A DNA stretch of 64,000 nucleotides from Niabella sp. (lineage in GTDB: Bacteria > Bacteroidota > Bacteroidia > Chitinophagales > Chitinophagaceae). Positions 51,033 through 59,572 of the stretch are shown piece by piece (within the stretch, counting starts at the first letter, position 1; the number at the start of each line of letters is the position of its first letter). Made by a program: the position numbers and the translations under genes. The stretch covers positions 242,157 through 306,156 of the forward strand of contig JAGIAT010000007.1 of NCBI GenBank assembly GCA_017744715.1, in the 5' to 3' direction. The notes beneath the pieces are model-generated. The model was not told the origin of the DNA. It was given only the letters and a program-made list of their open reading frames with translations, and made no database searches.

Positions 51033-51674
51033 ATGGCCATCTATGATTTAGCCGGGCTGGTAACCATCGCCGATTGTGATGCAGCCCTCAAAACAGTATC
51101 CAAAACCATCACAAAACTGGAACGAAAAAAAATGCATCTTGAGCACCGGATGGAAGTACACCAGGAAGTGGTTTCAAAAGCTGCGGCTGCGCTCAGCAGT
51201 CTGCACCTGGAGCTATCATTCCTTAATAACAAACTATCCTGGACGCGCGAAGGCATCCAGACCCAGCAATGCCAATATAAAATAACCAGAACGCAATGCC
51301 GTATCCAATTCCAGGAACTGCGCCTGGCAACATACAGCAAGCCGGCGCTGCTGATGAAGAAGTTTCACCTGAACCAGGCAGTAGCTGCGCTGGAGCTGGC
51401 AACACGGTTTAAAACAGCGCTGGAAGCGCGCCGGACTGAATTATTGAAAACGGATAACGATGATGCGCTTCGGTCAGGCACTCCTGCTGATGCGGAACCG
51501 GCAGTAATGCTTCCGTTAATTCCTGTTCAGCAGCCGGTGGCCGGTCCTGAACCATTGAAAACACCCAAACCGGTTGTGCGGCTTTTTCAAAAGCGGATGG
51601 AAAAACGATGGGAAAGCCAGGCCGTTCATGAAGCCGGCCGTATAAATAAGCTGCACAAAACAAGGGAGGCATAA
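51033..51674 (+). CDS. Unknown coiled-coil protein
   Basis: 213 residues, no signal peptide. Residues about 15-135 are helical with heptads (KTITKLERKKMHLEHRMEVH; SSLHLELSFLNNKLSWTREG); about 140-180 is a Pro-rich linker (LPLIPVQQPVAGPEP); the C-terminus is basic (RLFQKRMEKRWESQ). Not recognised. Codon use is like the neighbours, so it is probably real. A small open frame follows 15 bases later. Confidence 0.6.
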   Translation: MAIYDLAGLVTIADCDAALKTVSKTITKLERKKMHLEHRMEVHQEVVSKAAAALSSLHLELSFLNNKLSWTREGIQTQQCQYKITRTQCRIQFQELRLATYSKPALLMKKFHLNQAVAALELATRFKTALEARRTELLKTDNDDALRSGTPADAEPAVMLPLIPVQQPVAGPEPLKTPKPVVRLFQKRMEKRWESQAVHEAGRINKLHKTREA

Positions 51675-51689
51675 GGCCCCCCGGCCTCA

Positions 51690-51896
51690 ATGGATGAACC
51701 ACCGTATGCATTGCCGCCGGGGATCAATGCATTTTTTTACGAAATAAAGGACGTGCCCATTTGCGGGCAGGCACCGCCACGTTTCAATGATGAGTGGCTC
51801 TTTATTGCAGGCTGTAAAAGGTGCCGCTGCCTTTGCTGTGCAGGATGGGCATTACAACCGCAGCAAAACACCGTGCTTGTTTCACTGTCCTGGTGA
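51690..51896 (+). CDS. Possible small Cys-rich protein
   Basis: 68 codons starting 15 bases after the previous stop. The product has a CKRCRCLCCAGW cluster. No family recognised; the close spacing is the only argument for reality, and the end looks random. Confidence 0.25.
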   Translation: MDEPPYALPPGINAFFYEIKDVPICGQAPPRFNDEWLFIAGCKRCRCLCCAGWALQPQQNTVLVSLSW

Positions 51897-51992
51897 TGCG
51901 TTCCGGATAGTGCCGTTGCTTTATTTTTTTATGTCCCACCGTTACAGTCGCCGGTATAAAAAAGCAGGGACTGCTTTAGAAGCCCCGTTCCG

Positions 51993-54062
51993 CTATGGAT
52001 CCAGCGGGTCCGCAGCATCCGTTTGCAGGCAGTCTTTATTGGGATAATAAGAAGTTTGTTCCGCGCCGATCGATTGCATATTGCTATAGGGTAAATACCC
52101 CAGATCGCGCCGGGCGGTCCGCGTCATATTACCCCGGATATAGGTTGTCTGACTGGCATCCGTAGCAATCAGCACTGGTTTGTTGGCCGGTATCCGGAAC
52201 CGGTAAATCATCCGGTTGGTATTACGGATATTGGTGGTGGTATGCCGGGCATGGGGTTCAATAAACACCGCATTTTCCGGTATGCCCATTACCTGGGTAA
52301 GGTACCGCTTCATTTCTACGGCCTCGTTATAGGGCGTCAAAAAGGGATGTACATTACCCCCGGAAACTACAATAAACGGCGCCAGTCCTTTTTTATAGAG
52401 TTCCGCTGCATCGCGGCAACGGCGCGCCCCACCGGAGTCGAGGGTTACCGCCGGGTCTTCAGGACCAAGCCCCGGCACCAGGATCAGGCTGTAGGCATAA
52501 CGGCTCCAGTTGGTTTTTTTCAGCTGCAGGAACGGAGCCTGGTTCAAACCGGCCTGCAGGGGTTCATAGCGGGCCGCATCATAACGCCCGTTCAGTTCCA
52601 GTACGCGGATGGCTGCGCGGAGCGGTGTTGCCGGTAATGCCGCACTACCCGCCACCTGTACCAGGTAGTCTTTCAGGGTTTTTGGATATACCTTATCCTT
52701 TTGGCTAAAGCGGATGGAGTCAATTTTAGGATACCGGGGCGCATCGCCCTTTACATAAATACTAAACACCCGGTTAATATTACCGGCTTCGTTTTCCCAA
52801 ACCTGGCGCAGGTAGGCGGTGTCTTTTAATGTATTCAGCCGGTAATAGGTTTCTTTTTTCTTTAATGCGGCAACAATGGCTTTCAGCCGTGCATTGCGGG
52901 TATATTCTTTTACCCAGGCATCACCGGTTTGCCGGATCTGTTCCGGCGATATACTGAACGCAGTTGCCATGCAGGTGCGGTCTGCGCAGTTTTGAATGGC
53001 CTGTTGCAACTGTGTTGCGTAGCCTTGGTTCAGTACCTGGATGCCGGTTTGAAAAGCCGGGGATGTTTTAAGGTTTTCCAGCTGTTCGGTCAGCGGAAAA
53101 TTTTTCTGTTGCAGTGTAGCACCAAGCGCGGGGCCGGTACTGAATGCTGCTGCATACAGCGACTCGTAACAGGATTTATAGGCCGCCATATCGGAGGCAT
53201 GGCTTTCATACAAAAAAGGCCCGTTGTAGTGTACCTGGTCCAGCGCCTGCAGGATGGCCACCCAATTGTTCTCGCCCTTACCATTACAGGGAAAATAATG
53301 GTTCTCTTCCCGGCCGGTACCATCTGCCACATGCAGGGTTTTTAAACGGCTGCCCATGGCCAGGATCAGTTTTTCGGGGTATTTGATATGGTTCAGGTCA
53401 ATGGCCGAATATACATCGCGGGGCAGCAGGTTCATCACCTCCACGGCTTCTTCCACCGTGCGCAGCAATGGCCGTTCCCGTACCGGGCCGTGCTGTAACT
53501 CAGGTCCCAGCATATTTTCGATAACCATCATTGCGCCCAGTTGCTTTACCATGGGATTTAACTCCTGTACAGATTGTACCAGTTGTTTTTTGCGCAGTGG
53601 CCGTTCATCACGGTTTAAAAACCAGCTGGGGTGAAAAAGAATGATATGCGGGTTTAACACGGCCACATATTTTAATACACGGGCGTGCATCGCCACTACC
53701 GCTTTCCGTTCTGCTTCATCGCCCAAAGACAGGTCGATATTTTTTCCGTACGGCATATGAACCGACCAGATCTGTATACCCGCATCATCTGCGGCTTTCC
53801 GGGCCCGCCGTGCAACTTCCAGAAAAGCATCGTCCTGTTTTAAAAAGTTCCGGGCGGTATCTACAATGCCGCCCATACCCACTTCAATGCAGTCGATGCC
53901 GGCAGCTTTTGCGGCCTTCATACCTTCTGCCGTTACCTTATCCATGCCAATATTAAATCCCAGTCTTAACGGTTTGGGAAATCCGGGCTGTGTAAAGGCT
54001 GCGTGGTATACGAACAGCAGCAGAAAGAGCATTCCTTTTCTAAGGGTAATGGTTGGCTTCAT
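51993..54062 (-). CDS. Secreted fusion: sugar-isomerase-like TIM barrel plus YdcF/DUF218-like domain
   Basis: 689 residues from ATG 54062. Signal peptide about 1-24 (LFLLLFVYHAAFTQ). About 30-310 is an AP-endonuclease-2/xylose-isomerase-like barrel: LGFNIGMDKVTAEGMKAAKA, GIDCIEVGMGG, WSVHMPYGK, IILFHPSWF, MVIENMLG, YSAIDLNHIKYPEKL, LKTLHVADG. About 320-500 is a helical linker region. About 510-670 is YdcF/SanA-like: LILVPGLGPEDP, GGARRCRDAAELYKKGLAPF, IVVSGGN, NEAVEMKRYLTQVMGIPENA, IEPHARHTTTNIRNT. Both domains have their key motifs. This combination is unfamiliar to me. Function unknown; envelope sugar metabolism is a guess. Confidence 0.82.
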   Translation of the reverse strand: MKPTITLRKGMLFLLLFVYHAAFTQPGFPKPLRLGFNIGMDKVTAEGMKAAKAAGIDCIEVGMGGIVDTARNFLKQDDAFLEVARRARKAADDAGIQIWSVHMPYGKNIDLSLGDEAERKAVVAMHARVLKYVAVLNPHIILFHPSWFLNRDERPLRKKQLVQSVQELNPMVKQLGAMMVIENMLGPELQHGPVRERPLLRTVEEAVEVMNLLPRDVYSAIDLNHIKYPEKLILAMGSRLKTLHVADGTGREENHYFPCNGKGENNWVAILQALDQVHYNGPFLYESHASDMAAYKSCYESLYAAAFSTGPALGATLQQKNFPLTEQLENLKTSPAFQTGIQVLNQGYATQLQQAIQNCADRTCMATAFSISPEQIRQTGDAWVKEYTRNARLKAIVAALKKKETYYRLNTLKDTAYLRQVWENEAGNINRVFSIYVKGDAPRYPKIDSIRFSQKDKVYPKTLKDYLVQVAGSAALPATPLRAAIRVLELNGRYDAARYEPLQAGLNQAPFLQLKKTNWSRYAYSLILVPGLGPEDPAVTLDSGGARRCRDAAELYKKGLAPFIVVSGGNVHPFLTPYNEAVEMKRYLTQVMGIPENAVFIEPHARHTTTNIRNTNRMIYRFRIPANKPVLIATDASQTTYIRGNMTRTARRDLGYLPYSNMQSIGAEQTSYYPNKDCLQTDAADPLDP

Positions 54063-54324
54063 ATATTGAATGATCATAAAGATGGAGGGCTAAAAATAGA
54101 ACATCCGGCGCAGAAATCCATTTTAAAGAGCCGGTTAAATGGCACGGCGGCAGAACACCGGCGTACGCTTCAAAAACTTATGCAAAGTTGTTTAAGGAAG
54201 ATGAAAATTATCAACAGCCCGGCGTTGGCTTTTTGTATTTTTTTTAAGATGCGCTGGGAAGAAAACAGCCGGTGCAACAGCGCATAACCCCTGTAGTGAT
54301 GAACGGTAAACCGAAAATAAGCCC

Positions 54325-54332
54325 TACTTTTG
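54325..54332 (+). promoter_or_regulatory. Candidate -7 element for the LytTR regulator
   Basis: TACTTTTG, exact TAnnTTTG, 23 bases before the ATG at 54356. It lies inside the longer open frame that begins at 54272 and so also supports the shorter start. Confidence 0.4.
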
Positions 54333-54355
54333 AATGGCTTCAAAGAACTGTATGT

Positions 54356-55051
54356 ATGAATTGTTTGATTGTTGATGATAATAAGATTGCGCGCACTACA
54401 TTAAAACAACTGGCCGCACAGGTAAGTGATCTGGAAGTGGCAGGAGAGGCTTCCGGTGCGCTGGAGGCCAGTAACTGGTTGCGGCAGCAGCCGGTAGACC
54501 TGTTGCTGCTGGATATTGAAATGGAGGACATGACCGGGTTGGAGCTTACGCGGCTGCTGGGCGAAAACCGGCCGGTGATCATTTTTATATCTGCAAAAAA
54601 AGAATATGCCATCGAAGCATTTGAGCTGAATGTAGCCGATTATATAACCAAACCGGTACAGCCGGCGCGTTTTCTGCAGGCCATCGACCGTGCCCGCGAA
54701 ATTATTGCCAGCAACCAGCAGCAATTAAAAGTGCATACGGATGCCTTCCTCTTTATAAGAGATTCGAATGTGGTAAAACGGCTGGGCTTTGAAGAGATCT
54801 TATTTGCAGAGGCCATGGGCGATTATGTAAAACTGCATACCGCTAAAAAATTTTATGCCGTGCACTGTCCGCTAAAAACAGTAGAAGAGCGGTTGCCGGT
54901 GCAGCAATTCATCCGGGTACACCGGTCGTATATTGTAGCCGTGGATAAGATCGACAGTGTGGAGCAGGGCGCGCTGGTCATCGGCGGCAAACCGGTACCC
55001 GTTGCAGATGCCTACAGAAGTGCGCTCAATAAACGGCTCAATGTGCTTTAG
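54356..55051 (+). CDS. LytTR-family response regulator
   Basis: 231 residues. Receiver domain 1-120 (MNCLIVDDNKIARTTLKQL, phospho-acceptor Asp53 in LLLLDIEMEDMTG, Thr/Ser switch in FISAKKE, Lys in YITKPVQPAR) and a LytTR DNA-binding domain about 135-231 (IRDSNVVKRLGFEEILFAEA, PVQQFIRVHRSYIV). Usually paired with a 7TM or LytS-type kinase; none is adjacent. The kinase two genes on is a hybrid kinase of another class. Start 54356 chosen from the conserved receiver N-terminus. Confidence 0.92.
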   Translation: MNCLIVDDNKIARTTLKQLAAQVSDLEVAGEASGALEASNWLRQQPVDLLLLDIEMEDMTGLELTRLLGENRPVIIFISAKKEYAIEAFELNVADYITKPVQPARFLQAIDRAREIIASNQQQLKVHTDAFLFIRDSNVVKRLGFEEILFAEAMGDYVKLHTAKKFYAVHCPLKTVEERLPVQQFIRVHRSYIVAVDKIDSVEQGALVIGGKPVPVADAYRSALNKRLNVL

Positions 55052-55054
55052 AGG

Positions 55055-55400
55055 TTGTTCCAGGTTAGATCACGCCTGATGCAGTATCACCGATCACGAG
55101 GCAGCACCGTCTGAAAACTGAAAACTGATAACTGAAAACTGGTGTTTGTTTCAGGTTTAACGTTCAAGGTTTCAGGTCGGATTCCGTTCCTACCTGGTGC
55201 TGTATCACCGATCACGAGGCAACACCGGCTGAAAACTGAAAACTAAAAACTGAAAACTGGTGTTTGTTTCAGGTTTAACGTTCAAGGTTTAAGGTTGGAT
55301 TCCGTTCCTGCCTGGTGCAGTATCACTGATCACGAGGCAGCACCGTCTGAAAACTGAATACTAAAAACTGATAACTGATGACTGAAAACTAAAAACTGAC
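55055..55400. repeat. Tandem array of C1 units in the opposite orientation to the 44.5 kb array
   Basis: Three units, about 55055-55140 (partial), 55141-55259 and 55260-55398. Each has GTTTCAGGTTTAACGTTCAA linker, core GGATTCCGTTCCTGCCTGGT / GCAGTATCACTGATCACGAG / GCAACACCGGCTG, and CTGAAAACTGAAAACTG-type linker. Cores agree with 44.5 kb and 15.1 kb copies at nearly all positions. Confidence 0.9.
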
Positions 55401-55466
55401 CGCTCCCCCCAACGACCCTTTTTGCCGATTCGGCGATTGCTTCGTTGATCCCCTCCGGGGAAGATG

Positions 55467-55474
55467 TAGCTTTG
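55467..55474 (+). promoter_or_regulatory. Candidate -7 element for the small membrane protein
   Basis: TAGCTTTG matches TAnnTTTG exactly; GTTG lies 19 bases upstream as a weak -33. It precedes the GTG start by 21 bases. Confidence 0.45.
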
Positions 55475-55495
55475 ATGCGATAAAAAAAACGTATT

Positions 55496-55693
55496 GTGAA
55501 TACCTGGAAAATCATATACATGACGCTTTCGGCATTATTGCTGATCGGGTTTGTATATGGCTTGCTTTACGAGTTATACGTGCTCCGGAACTGGCTGGTC
55601 ATTTTGCTGTTCCTGGCCCTTATTGTAGCTGACCTCATTGTTTTTATAAAACTATTCTGGAACATCACGGCCAGCCGGCGCGACGATGCCTGA
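55496..55693 (+). CDS. Small two-helix membrane protein
   Basis: 65 residues from a GTG start. Two membrane helices (IIYMTLSALLLIGFVYGLLY and NWLVILLFLALIVADLIVF) with a short basic tail (ASRRDDA). Not recognised. A good -7 motif precedes it, and the hybrid histidine kinase starts 33 bases later, but with its own -7 motif. Could be a kinase accessory; that is only proximity. Confidence 0.55.
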   Translation: MNTWKIIYMTLSALLLIGFVYGLLYELYVLRNWLVILLFLALIVADLIVFIKLFWNITASRRDDA

Positions 55694-55702
55694 TAATTAA
55701 AC

Positions 55703-55710
55703 TATATTTG
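55703..55710 (+). promoter_or_regulatory. Candidate -7 element for the hybrid kinase
   Basis: TATATTTG, exact TAnnTTTG, 16 bases before the ATG at 55727. This makes ATG 55727 a better start than the TTG at 55718. Confidence 0.45.
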
Positions 55711-55726
55711 ACGGGAATTGCCGGTT

Positions 55727-57937
55727 ATGAAATCTTCCTTTCGGTACATACTTGTTGTTACGTTTATAGTGGCCGTTATCGTCATTGTTTTCCTGCAGTT
55801 CAATTCCAGCCGGAGCATCAACCAGCTTATTAACGGCAACGAAGACCTGATGAACGTACTAAAGCTGAAAATGGAATTGCAGCAGGTTCAGGAAAATGTA
55901 ACACAGCTGGAAACCGAAACCAAAAGCATTGTAATCCGCGGGCACGACCTGCGGGATGGCCGGTTTGAACAACAGGCCAAAAAAGTCAGCCAATCGTTTC
56001 AGACACTGGATTCTTTTGAGATCGACCCCGTGGTGGGCGCGGGCATTTTACGGCTGAAAAACCAGGTGAACAAAAAGATCGAACTGAATAAGGAAGTACT
56101 GCGCACGTTTGCGGGCGATGGAAAGGATGCGGCGGAAGCATTGATCAATGACCAGGAAGAAACCCGGCTTTCCGATTCCATCAACAGCCTGGCACAGCAA
56201 ATCGACCGGCAATACCAGGTGAGCGTTACACAACTGATCCGGAGCGCAGACCGCAACGGGAGGAATGCAAAAACCTTTGGAACTATCCTGGCGGTAATTG
56301 CCGCGATAGCCTCACTGCTGGCCTTTGGATATATTTCTTATAAAATGGGAGAGCAGCAGCGGTTGATTCACCAGCTGAATGTTTCCGAACAGCGCGCAAG
56401 GCGATCGGCGGAAGCCAGGGAAAACTTCCTGGCAAATATGAGTCATGAGATCCGCACCCCCTTAAATGCGATACTGGGATTTACAGGACTGTTACAAAAA
56501 AAGCAAACAGATCCCGAAACCGGCCGCTATACCGGACTGATTCATAAAGCGGGTGAAAACCTGCTGCAGATTGTAAACAATATCCTCGATATTTCGAAAA
56601 TTGAGGCAGGGATGATGCCGGTTGAAACAGCGGCGTTTAATGTACGGGAAACGCTGGCCACCATCGAACACCTTTACCGGCAGCGCAGCCTTGAAAAAGG
56701 ACTGGTGTTTACTGTTGCGGTAGCAGATGATGTGCCGGAGATGATAGAAGGCGATGCGGTAAAGCTTACACAGATTATTGTAAACCTGATCAGCAATGCT
56801 ATTAAGTTTACAAACAAAGGGCAGGTAACGGCAGCGGTAAGCCTGAAGCAGGCCGCCGGCAATAAAGCAACACTGGCTTTTGTGGTATCGGATACCGGCA
56901 TCGGTATGGATGCGGCAGAACGGGCCGCGGTATTTACCCGGTTTCGCCAGGGCGATGAAAGCATTACACGTAAGTATGGGGGAACCGGTTTGGGGTTAAC
57001 CATTGTAAAGGACCTCGTGCAGTTATTGAACGGCGGTATAACAGTACGCAGCGAAAAAGGATCCGGTACGGTGTTTACCGTGGAGTTGCCTTTCCTGCTG
57101 GCACATGCATTACCAAAAGATGCGCAGAACGGTACACCCGCAAAAATGGCGCAAACGGAATGGTTATGCAAAAGGATACTGGTGGTGGAAGACAATGAAA
57201 TGAACCGGTTATTGCTGGCGCAACTGCTGAAAGACTGGCGGCTGGAATGTGATATGGCCACCCATGGAAAGGAGGCGGTCAGGCTGCTGCAGCAGCAACG
57301 GTACGATCTGGTACTGATGGATATCCAGATGCCGGAAATGGACGGATACACCACTACCGCGGTGATCCGGAATGAAATGCACCTTGCCATGCCGGTTATT
57401 GCCATGACCGCTGATGCCCTTACCAGTCAGAAAGAAAAATGTTTACAGGCAGGGATGGATGACTATATTTCGAAACCGCTGGATGCTGCGGCGCTGTACC
57501 GGATGCTGACGCGCTGGCTGCATGAACCCGTTGAGCAGCCTGAGGTAACAGCGTTGCCGGTTGCGGCTCCGGAAAGTAATAACCTGCGTTATTTACAGCT
57601 CAATTACCTGTTTATGGTAAGCCGCGGCAACCGGGAATATGAAAAAGAAATCATGGAGCAGTTTTTTGAAATGGTACCCGAAGAACTGGCACGGATCCAA
57701 ACAGCCTGGGACCAGGGCAATACCGATCGTGTTCAAAGAACGGCCCACAGTATGAAAACAACCGTAGCGGCATTAGGACTTACCGGCCATACGGAGCCAT
57801 ACCTCTCCGTATTGGAGCACATAGCACCTGCTGATCCTTCTTTCCCGCAGGTGTTTCAGCAGTTACAGGAAGTTTGCCGGTACGCCCTGGAGGAAGCCAC
57901 TGCTTATTACGCCGCTCATTATAGTAACCAGGGGTAA
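55727..57937 (+). CDS. Hybrid sensor histidine kinase with receiver and HPt domains
   Basis: 736 residues. Membrane helix about 8-25 (ILVVTFIVAVIVIVFLQF), periplasmic helical sensor about 26-185 resembling CHASE3, second helix about 188-208, then HisKA with His240 in MSHEIRTPLNAILGF, HATPase with NLISNAIKFTNKG, SDTGIGM and GGTGLGLTIV, receiver domain about 480-600 with Asp532 in LVLMDIQMPEMDG and ISKPLD, and a C-terminal HPt domain with His674 in AHSMKTTVAALG. A full phosphorelay in one chain; the final output regulator is not evident, and no HTH is present. Signal unknown. Confidence 0.93.
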   Translation: MKSSFRYILVVTFIVAVIVIVFLQFNSSRSINQLINGNEDLMNVLKLKMELQQVQENVTQLETETKSIVIRGHDLRDGRFEQQAKKVSQSFQTLDSFEIDPVVGAGILRLKNQVNKKIELNKEVLRTFAGDGKDAAEALINDQEETRLSDSINSLAQQIDRQYQVSVTQLIRSADRNGRNAKTFGTILAVIAAIASLLAFGYISYKMGEQQRLIHQLNVSEQRARRSAEARENFLANMSHEIRTPLNAILGFTGLLQKKQTDPETGRYTGLIHKAGENLLQIVNNILDISKIEAGMMPVETAAFNVRETLATIEHLYRQRSLEKGLVFTVAVADDVPEMIEGDAVKLTQIIVNLISNAIKFTNKGQVTAAVSLKQAAGNKATLAFVVSDTGIGMDAAERAAVFTRFRQGDESITRKYGGTGLGLTIVKDLVQLLNGGITVRSEKGSGTVFTVELPFLLAHALPKDAQNGTPAKMAQTEWLCKRILVVEDNEMNRLLLAQLLKDWRLECDMATHGKEAVRLLQQQRYDLVLMDIQMPEMDGYTTTAVIRNEMHLAMPVIAMTADALTSQKEKCLQAGMDDYISKPLDAAALYRMLTRWLHEPVEQPEVTALPVAAPESNNLRYLQLNYLFMVSRGNREYEKEIMEQFFEMVPEELARIQTAWDQGNTDRVQRTAHSMKTTVAALGLTGHTEPYLSVLEHIAPADPSFPQVFQQLQEVCRYALEEATAYYAAHYSNQG

Positions 57938-58158
57938 ATGCATCGTGATCGCCGATATAATTATTATTCATGGTATGGCTGCGGATGGGTGGCGTTCCGG
58001 CGGCGGCATTCAACATCATTTCCGGCGTCATAAGTTTACTGCCGGCCGGCCGTTACCTTTTTTAGTTTCAACGACTGTTTTTGCCTTTTCGTCTATTGGG
58101 AATGAAATGGTACGCATATCCGAAGTATCTTCAACGTGTAAATATTAAAACAGAAAAA

Positions 58159-58446
58159 ATGAAAAAACTATTTATCGCCCTGCTTGCGCTGATCACTTTC
58201 AACCTGTCGCAGGCACAAACGGCTCCTGCTCAGGCCAAGCCGGCCAAACCGCAGGCAGCAAAAACACAGGCCGCCAAACCGGCACCCAAAGCCCCGGAAA
58301 AGAAAGCGGTTGCGCAAACAAAGGCTGCGCCGCCCGCTACGGCCCATGTAAAAAAAGATGGCACACCGGATAAACGCTACAAGGAAAACCAACATGTAAA
58401 AAAAGACGGTACACCAGATAAACGCTATAAAGAAAATAAGAAGTAA
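58159..58446 (+). CDS. Secreted Ala/Lys/Pro-rich protein with a duplicated KKDGTPDKRYKEN motif
   Basis: 95 residues from ATG 58159. Signal peptide to about residue 19 (LALITFNLSQAQ), a low-complexity Ala/Lys/Pro/Gln region, then two copies of HVKKDGTPDKRYKEN (63-77 and 79-93) ending KK. The two DNA copies (58345-58389 and 58393-58437) differ at six bases, all synonymous. I recall similar motif repeats in other Bacteroidota small proteins; function unknown. Followed by a strong terminator. Confidence 0.78.
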   Translation: MKKLFIALLALITFNLSQAQTAPAQAKPAKPQAAKTQAAKPAPKAPEKKAVAQTKAAPPATAHVKKDGTPDKRYKENQHVKKDGTPDKRYKENKK

Positions 58447-58475
58447 ATACGTTTTGAGTTCTTGATTGTTAAGGT

Positions 58476-58504
58476 ACCCCCCGCTTACAGCAGGGGGTTT
58501 TTTG
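58476..58504 (+). terminator. Intrinsic terminator
   Basis: ACCCCCCGCT/AGCAGGGGGT hairpin (one internal mismatch) with a TAC loop followed by TTTTTT, 30 bases past the stop of the KKDGTPDKRY protein. Confidence 0.85.
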
Positions 58505-58601
58505 TGAAAGCTGCTGTAAACGGCAGCGGGAAAGGGAACCGGTAACGAAGAACGCTTTTCCCGTTTTCAACGATCCGTTTTGCCCATCCGGCTATTGTAT
58601 A

Positions 58602-58632
58602 TTGGAAAGGCATTGGTCCTTGTGTAGCTTTA
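58602..58632 (+). promoter_or_regulatory. Candidate promoter for the His/Lys-rich small protein
   Basis: TTGG (58602-58605), exactly 19 bases, TAGCTTTA (58625-58632), 39 bases before the ATG. The same TTGG-N19 layout as the tRNA-Ala promoter. Confidence 0.5.
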
Positions 58633-58671
58633 GGGTGGAAAACAAAGTAATCATCATTAAAAAAATCTGAA

Positions 58672-58866
58672 ATGAAAAAGATCTTAGTAGCCGCAATGAT
58701 TTTATTAACCACCGGCGTAGCCGTAAATGCAACAGGCCTGCACATGCAGGATAAAACCACTAAAACAGAAATGAGCAAACCGCATAAAAAAGGAAAAGCA
58801 GGTAAGCATCATCATCATTCTGCAGCAAAGAAAGCAGCTGCAAAAAAAGATGAAAAAGCGAAGTGA
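58672..58866 (+). CDS. Small secreted His/Lys-rich protein
   Basis: 64 residues. Signal peptide about 1-20 (ILVAAMILLTTGVAVNA), then a very basic mature part with GKHHHHSAAKKAAAKK. Possibly metal- or acid-buffering like enterobacterial Asr, but only composition supports that. It has its own candidate promoter and a terminator behind it, which argues that it is a genuine gene. Confidence 0.65.
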   Translation: MKKILVAAMILLTTGVAVNATGLHMQDKTTKTEMSKPHKKGKAGKHHHHSAAKKAAAKKDEKAK

Positions 58867-58917
58867 TCGCGTTCCGTTTCATAAATGTGGATACAGGCGA
58901 ATGCCTGGATATTTGAG

Positions 58918-58947
58918 ACAACCTCACCTGGTGGGGTTGTTTTTTTA
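58918..58947 (+). terminator. Intrinsic terminator
   Basis: ACAACCTCAC/GTGGGGTTGT stem (one G-U) with a three-base loop, followed by seven Ts. Confidence 0.88.
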
Positions 58948-58958
58948 TGGCTTATTTT

Positions 58959-58966
58959 TATTTTTG
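58959..58966 (+). promoter_or_regulatory. Candidate -7 element abutting the outer-membrane protein gene
   Basis: TATTTTTG (exact) ends 3 bases before ATG 58970. Together with the terminator just upstream it suggests a new, leaderless transcription unit for the mprF cluster. Confidence 0.35.
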
Positions 58967-58969
58967 CGT

Positions 58970-59557
58970 ATGCATTTTTTAAACCAATCCGCTTTTTATC
59001 AGAGAAGCCCCGTTTTTGCTATGCTAATCTGTTTGTTCCTGGTTACAAAAACAACGGCGCAATCCGGTTCAAATCTCCGGCTGGATGTAGCGGATCTGTA
59101 CAGTACACACGGCACGCATTTTCCGGGCGTAAGCGTTTCCTATAACCGGTTTTTCGGAAAAAAATGGGAACTGGGCGCGGGTATTGAATATTCCGGAACT
59201 GCCCTGCATGATGATAACGGCTGGAATCTTTACCATCTGCGTTTTTTACCGGTTTACCTGGGTGAATATTTTTATCCGGTTAAGCCGGATCGTTGGGCGC
59301 CCTATGTGCACCTGCAGGAGGGCATCAGTTTTGCACGGTATGATAAAGAATTTCTGGATGATCCCGGTACCCGTTATCCTGTTAAAGAAAGCGGGTTCTA
59401 TGGTTATGGAGGCGTTGGAACCCGTTATGCCGTGTCCCGTAAATCCGGTTTATTTATTGAAGCCGGCATGAAAGCCTTTCATCTTTCTTTTAACAATTTA
59501 GATGTAAATCCCCATGGTTTTGCATTAAAATTGGGCTATGTTTACCGGCTCAAATAA
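58970..59557 (+). CDS. Small outer-membrane beta-barrel protein
   Basis: 195 residues from ATG 58970. Signal peptide about 1-31 (FAMLICLFLVTKTTAQ). The rest alternates polar and hydrophobic residues with aromatic girdles: SVSYNRFFGKKWELGAGIEY, FLPVYLGEYFYP, APYVHLQEGISFARY, YGYGGVGTRYAVS, FALKLGYVYRLK with a terminal aromatic motif. Eight or so strands. No specific family. A longer frame from 58850 overlaps the previous gene and terminator and is rejected; ATG 59021 is an alternative. 15 bases before mprF. Confidence 0.75.
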   Translation: MHFLNQSAFYQRSPVFAMLICLFLVTKTTAQSGSNLRLDVADLYSTHGTHFPGVSVSYNRFFGKKWELGAGIEYSGTALHDDNGWNLYHLRFLPVYLGEYFYPVKPDRWAPYVHLQEGISFARYDKEFLDDPGTRYPVKESGFYGYGGVGTRYAVSRKSGLFIEAGMKAFHLSFNNLDVNPHGFALKLGYVYRLK

Positions 59558-59572
59558 CTGAACCAAATCTAT

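Noticed and set aside
57938..58158. Small gene between the hybrid kinase and the KKDGTPDKRY protein
   Set aside because: The open frame has no start signal and an implausible product; the true downstream start is the signal-peptide ATG at 58159.
58850..58969. N-terminal extension of the outer-membrane barrel gene
   Set aside because: It would run through the preceding stop, a terminator hairpin and the candidate -7 motif, and would bury the signal peptide.
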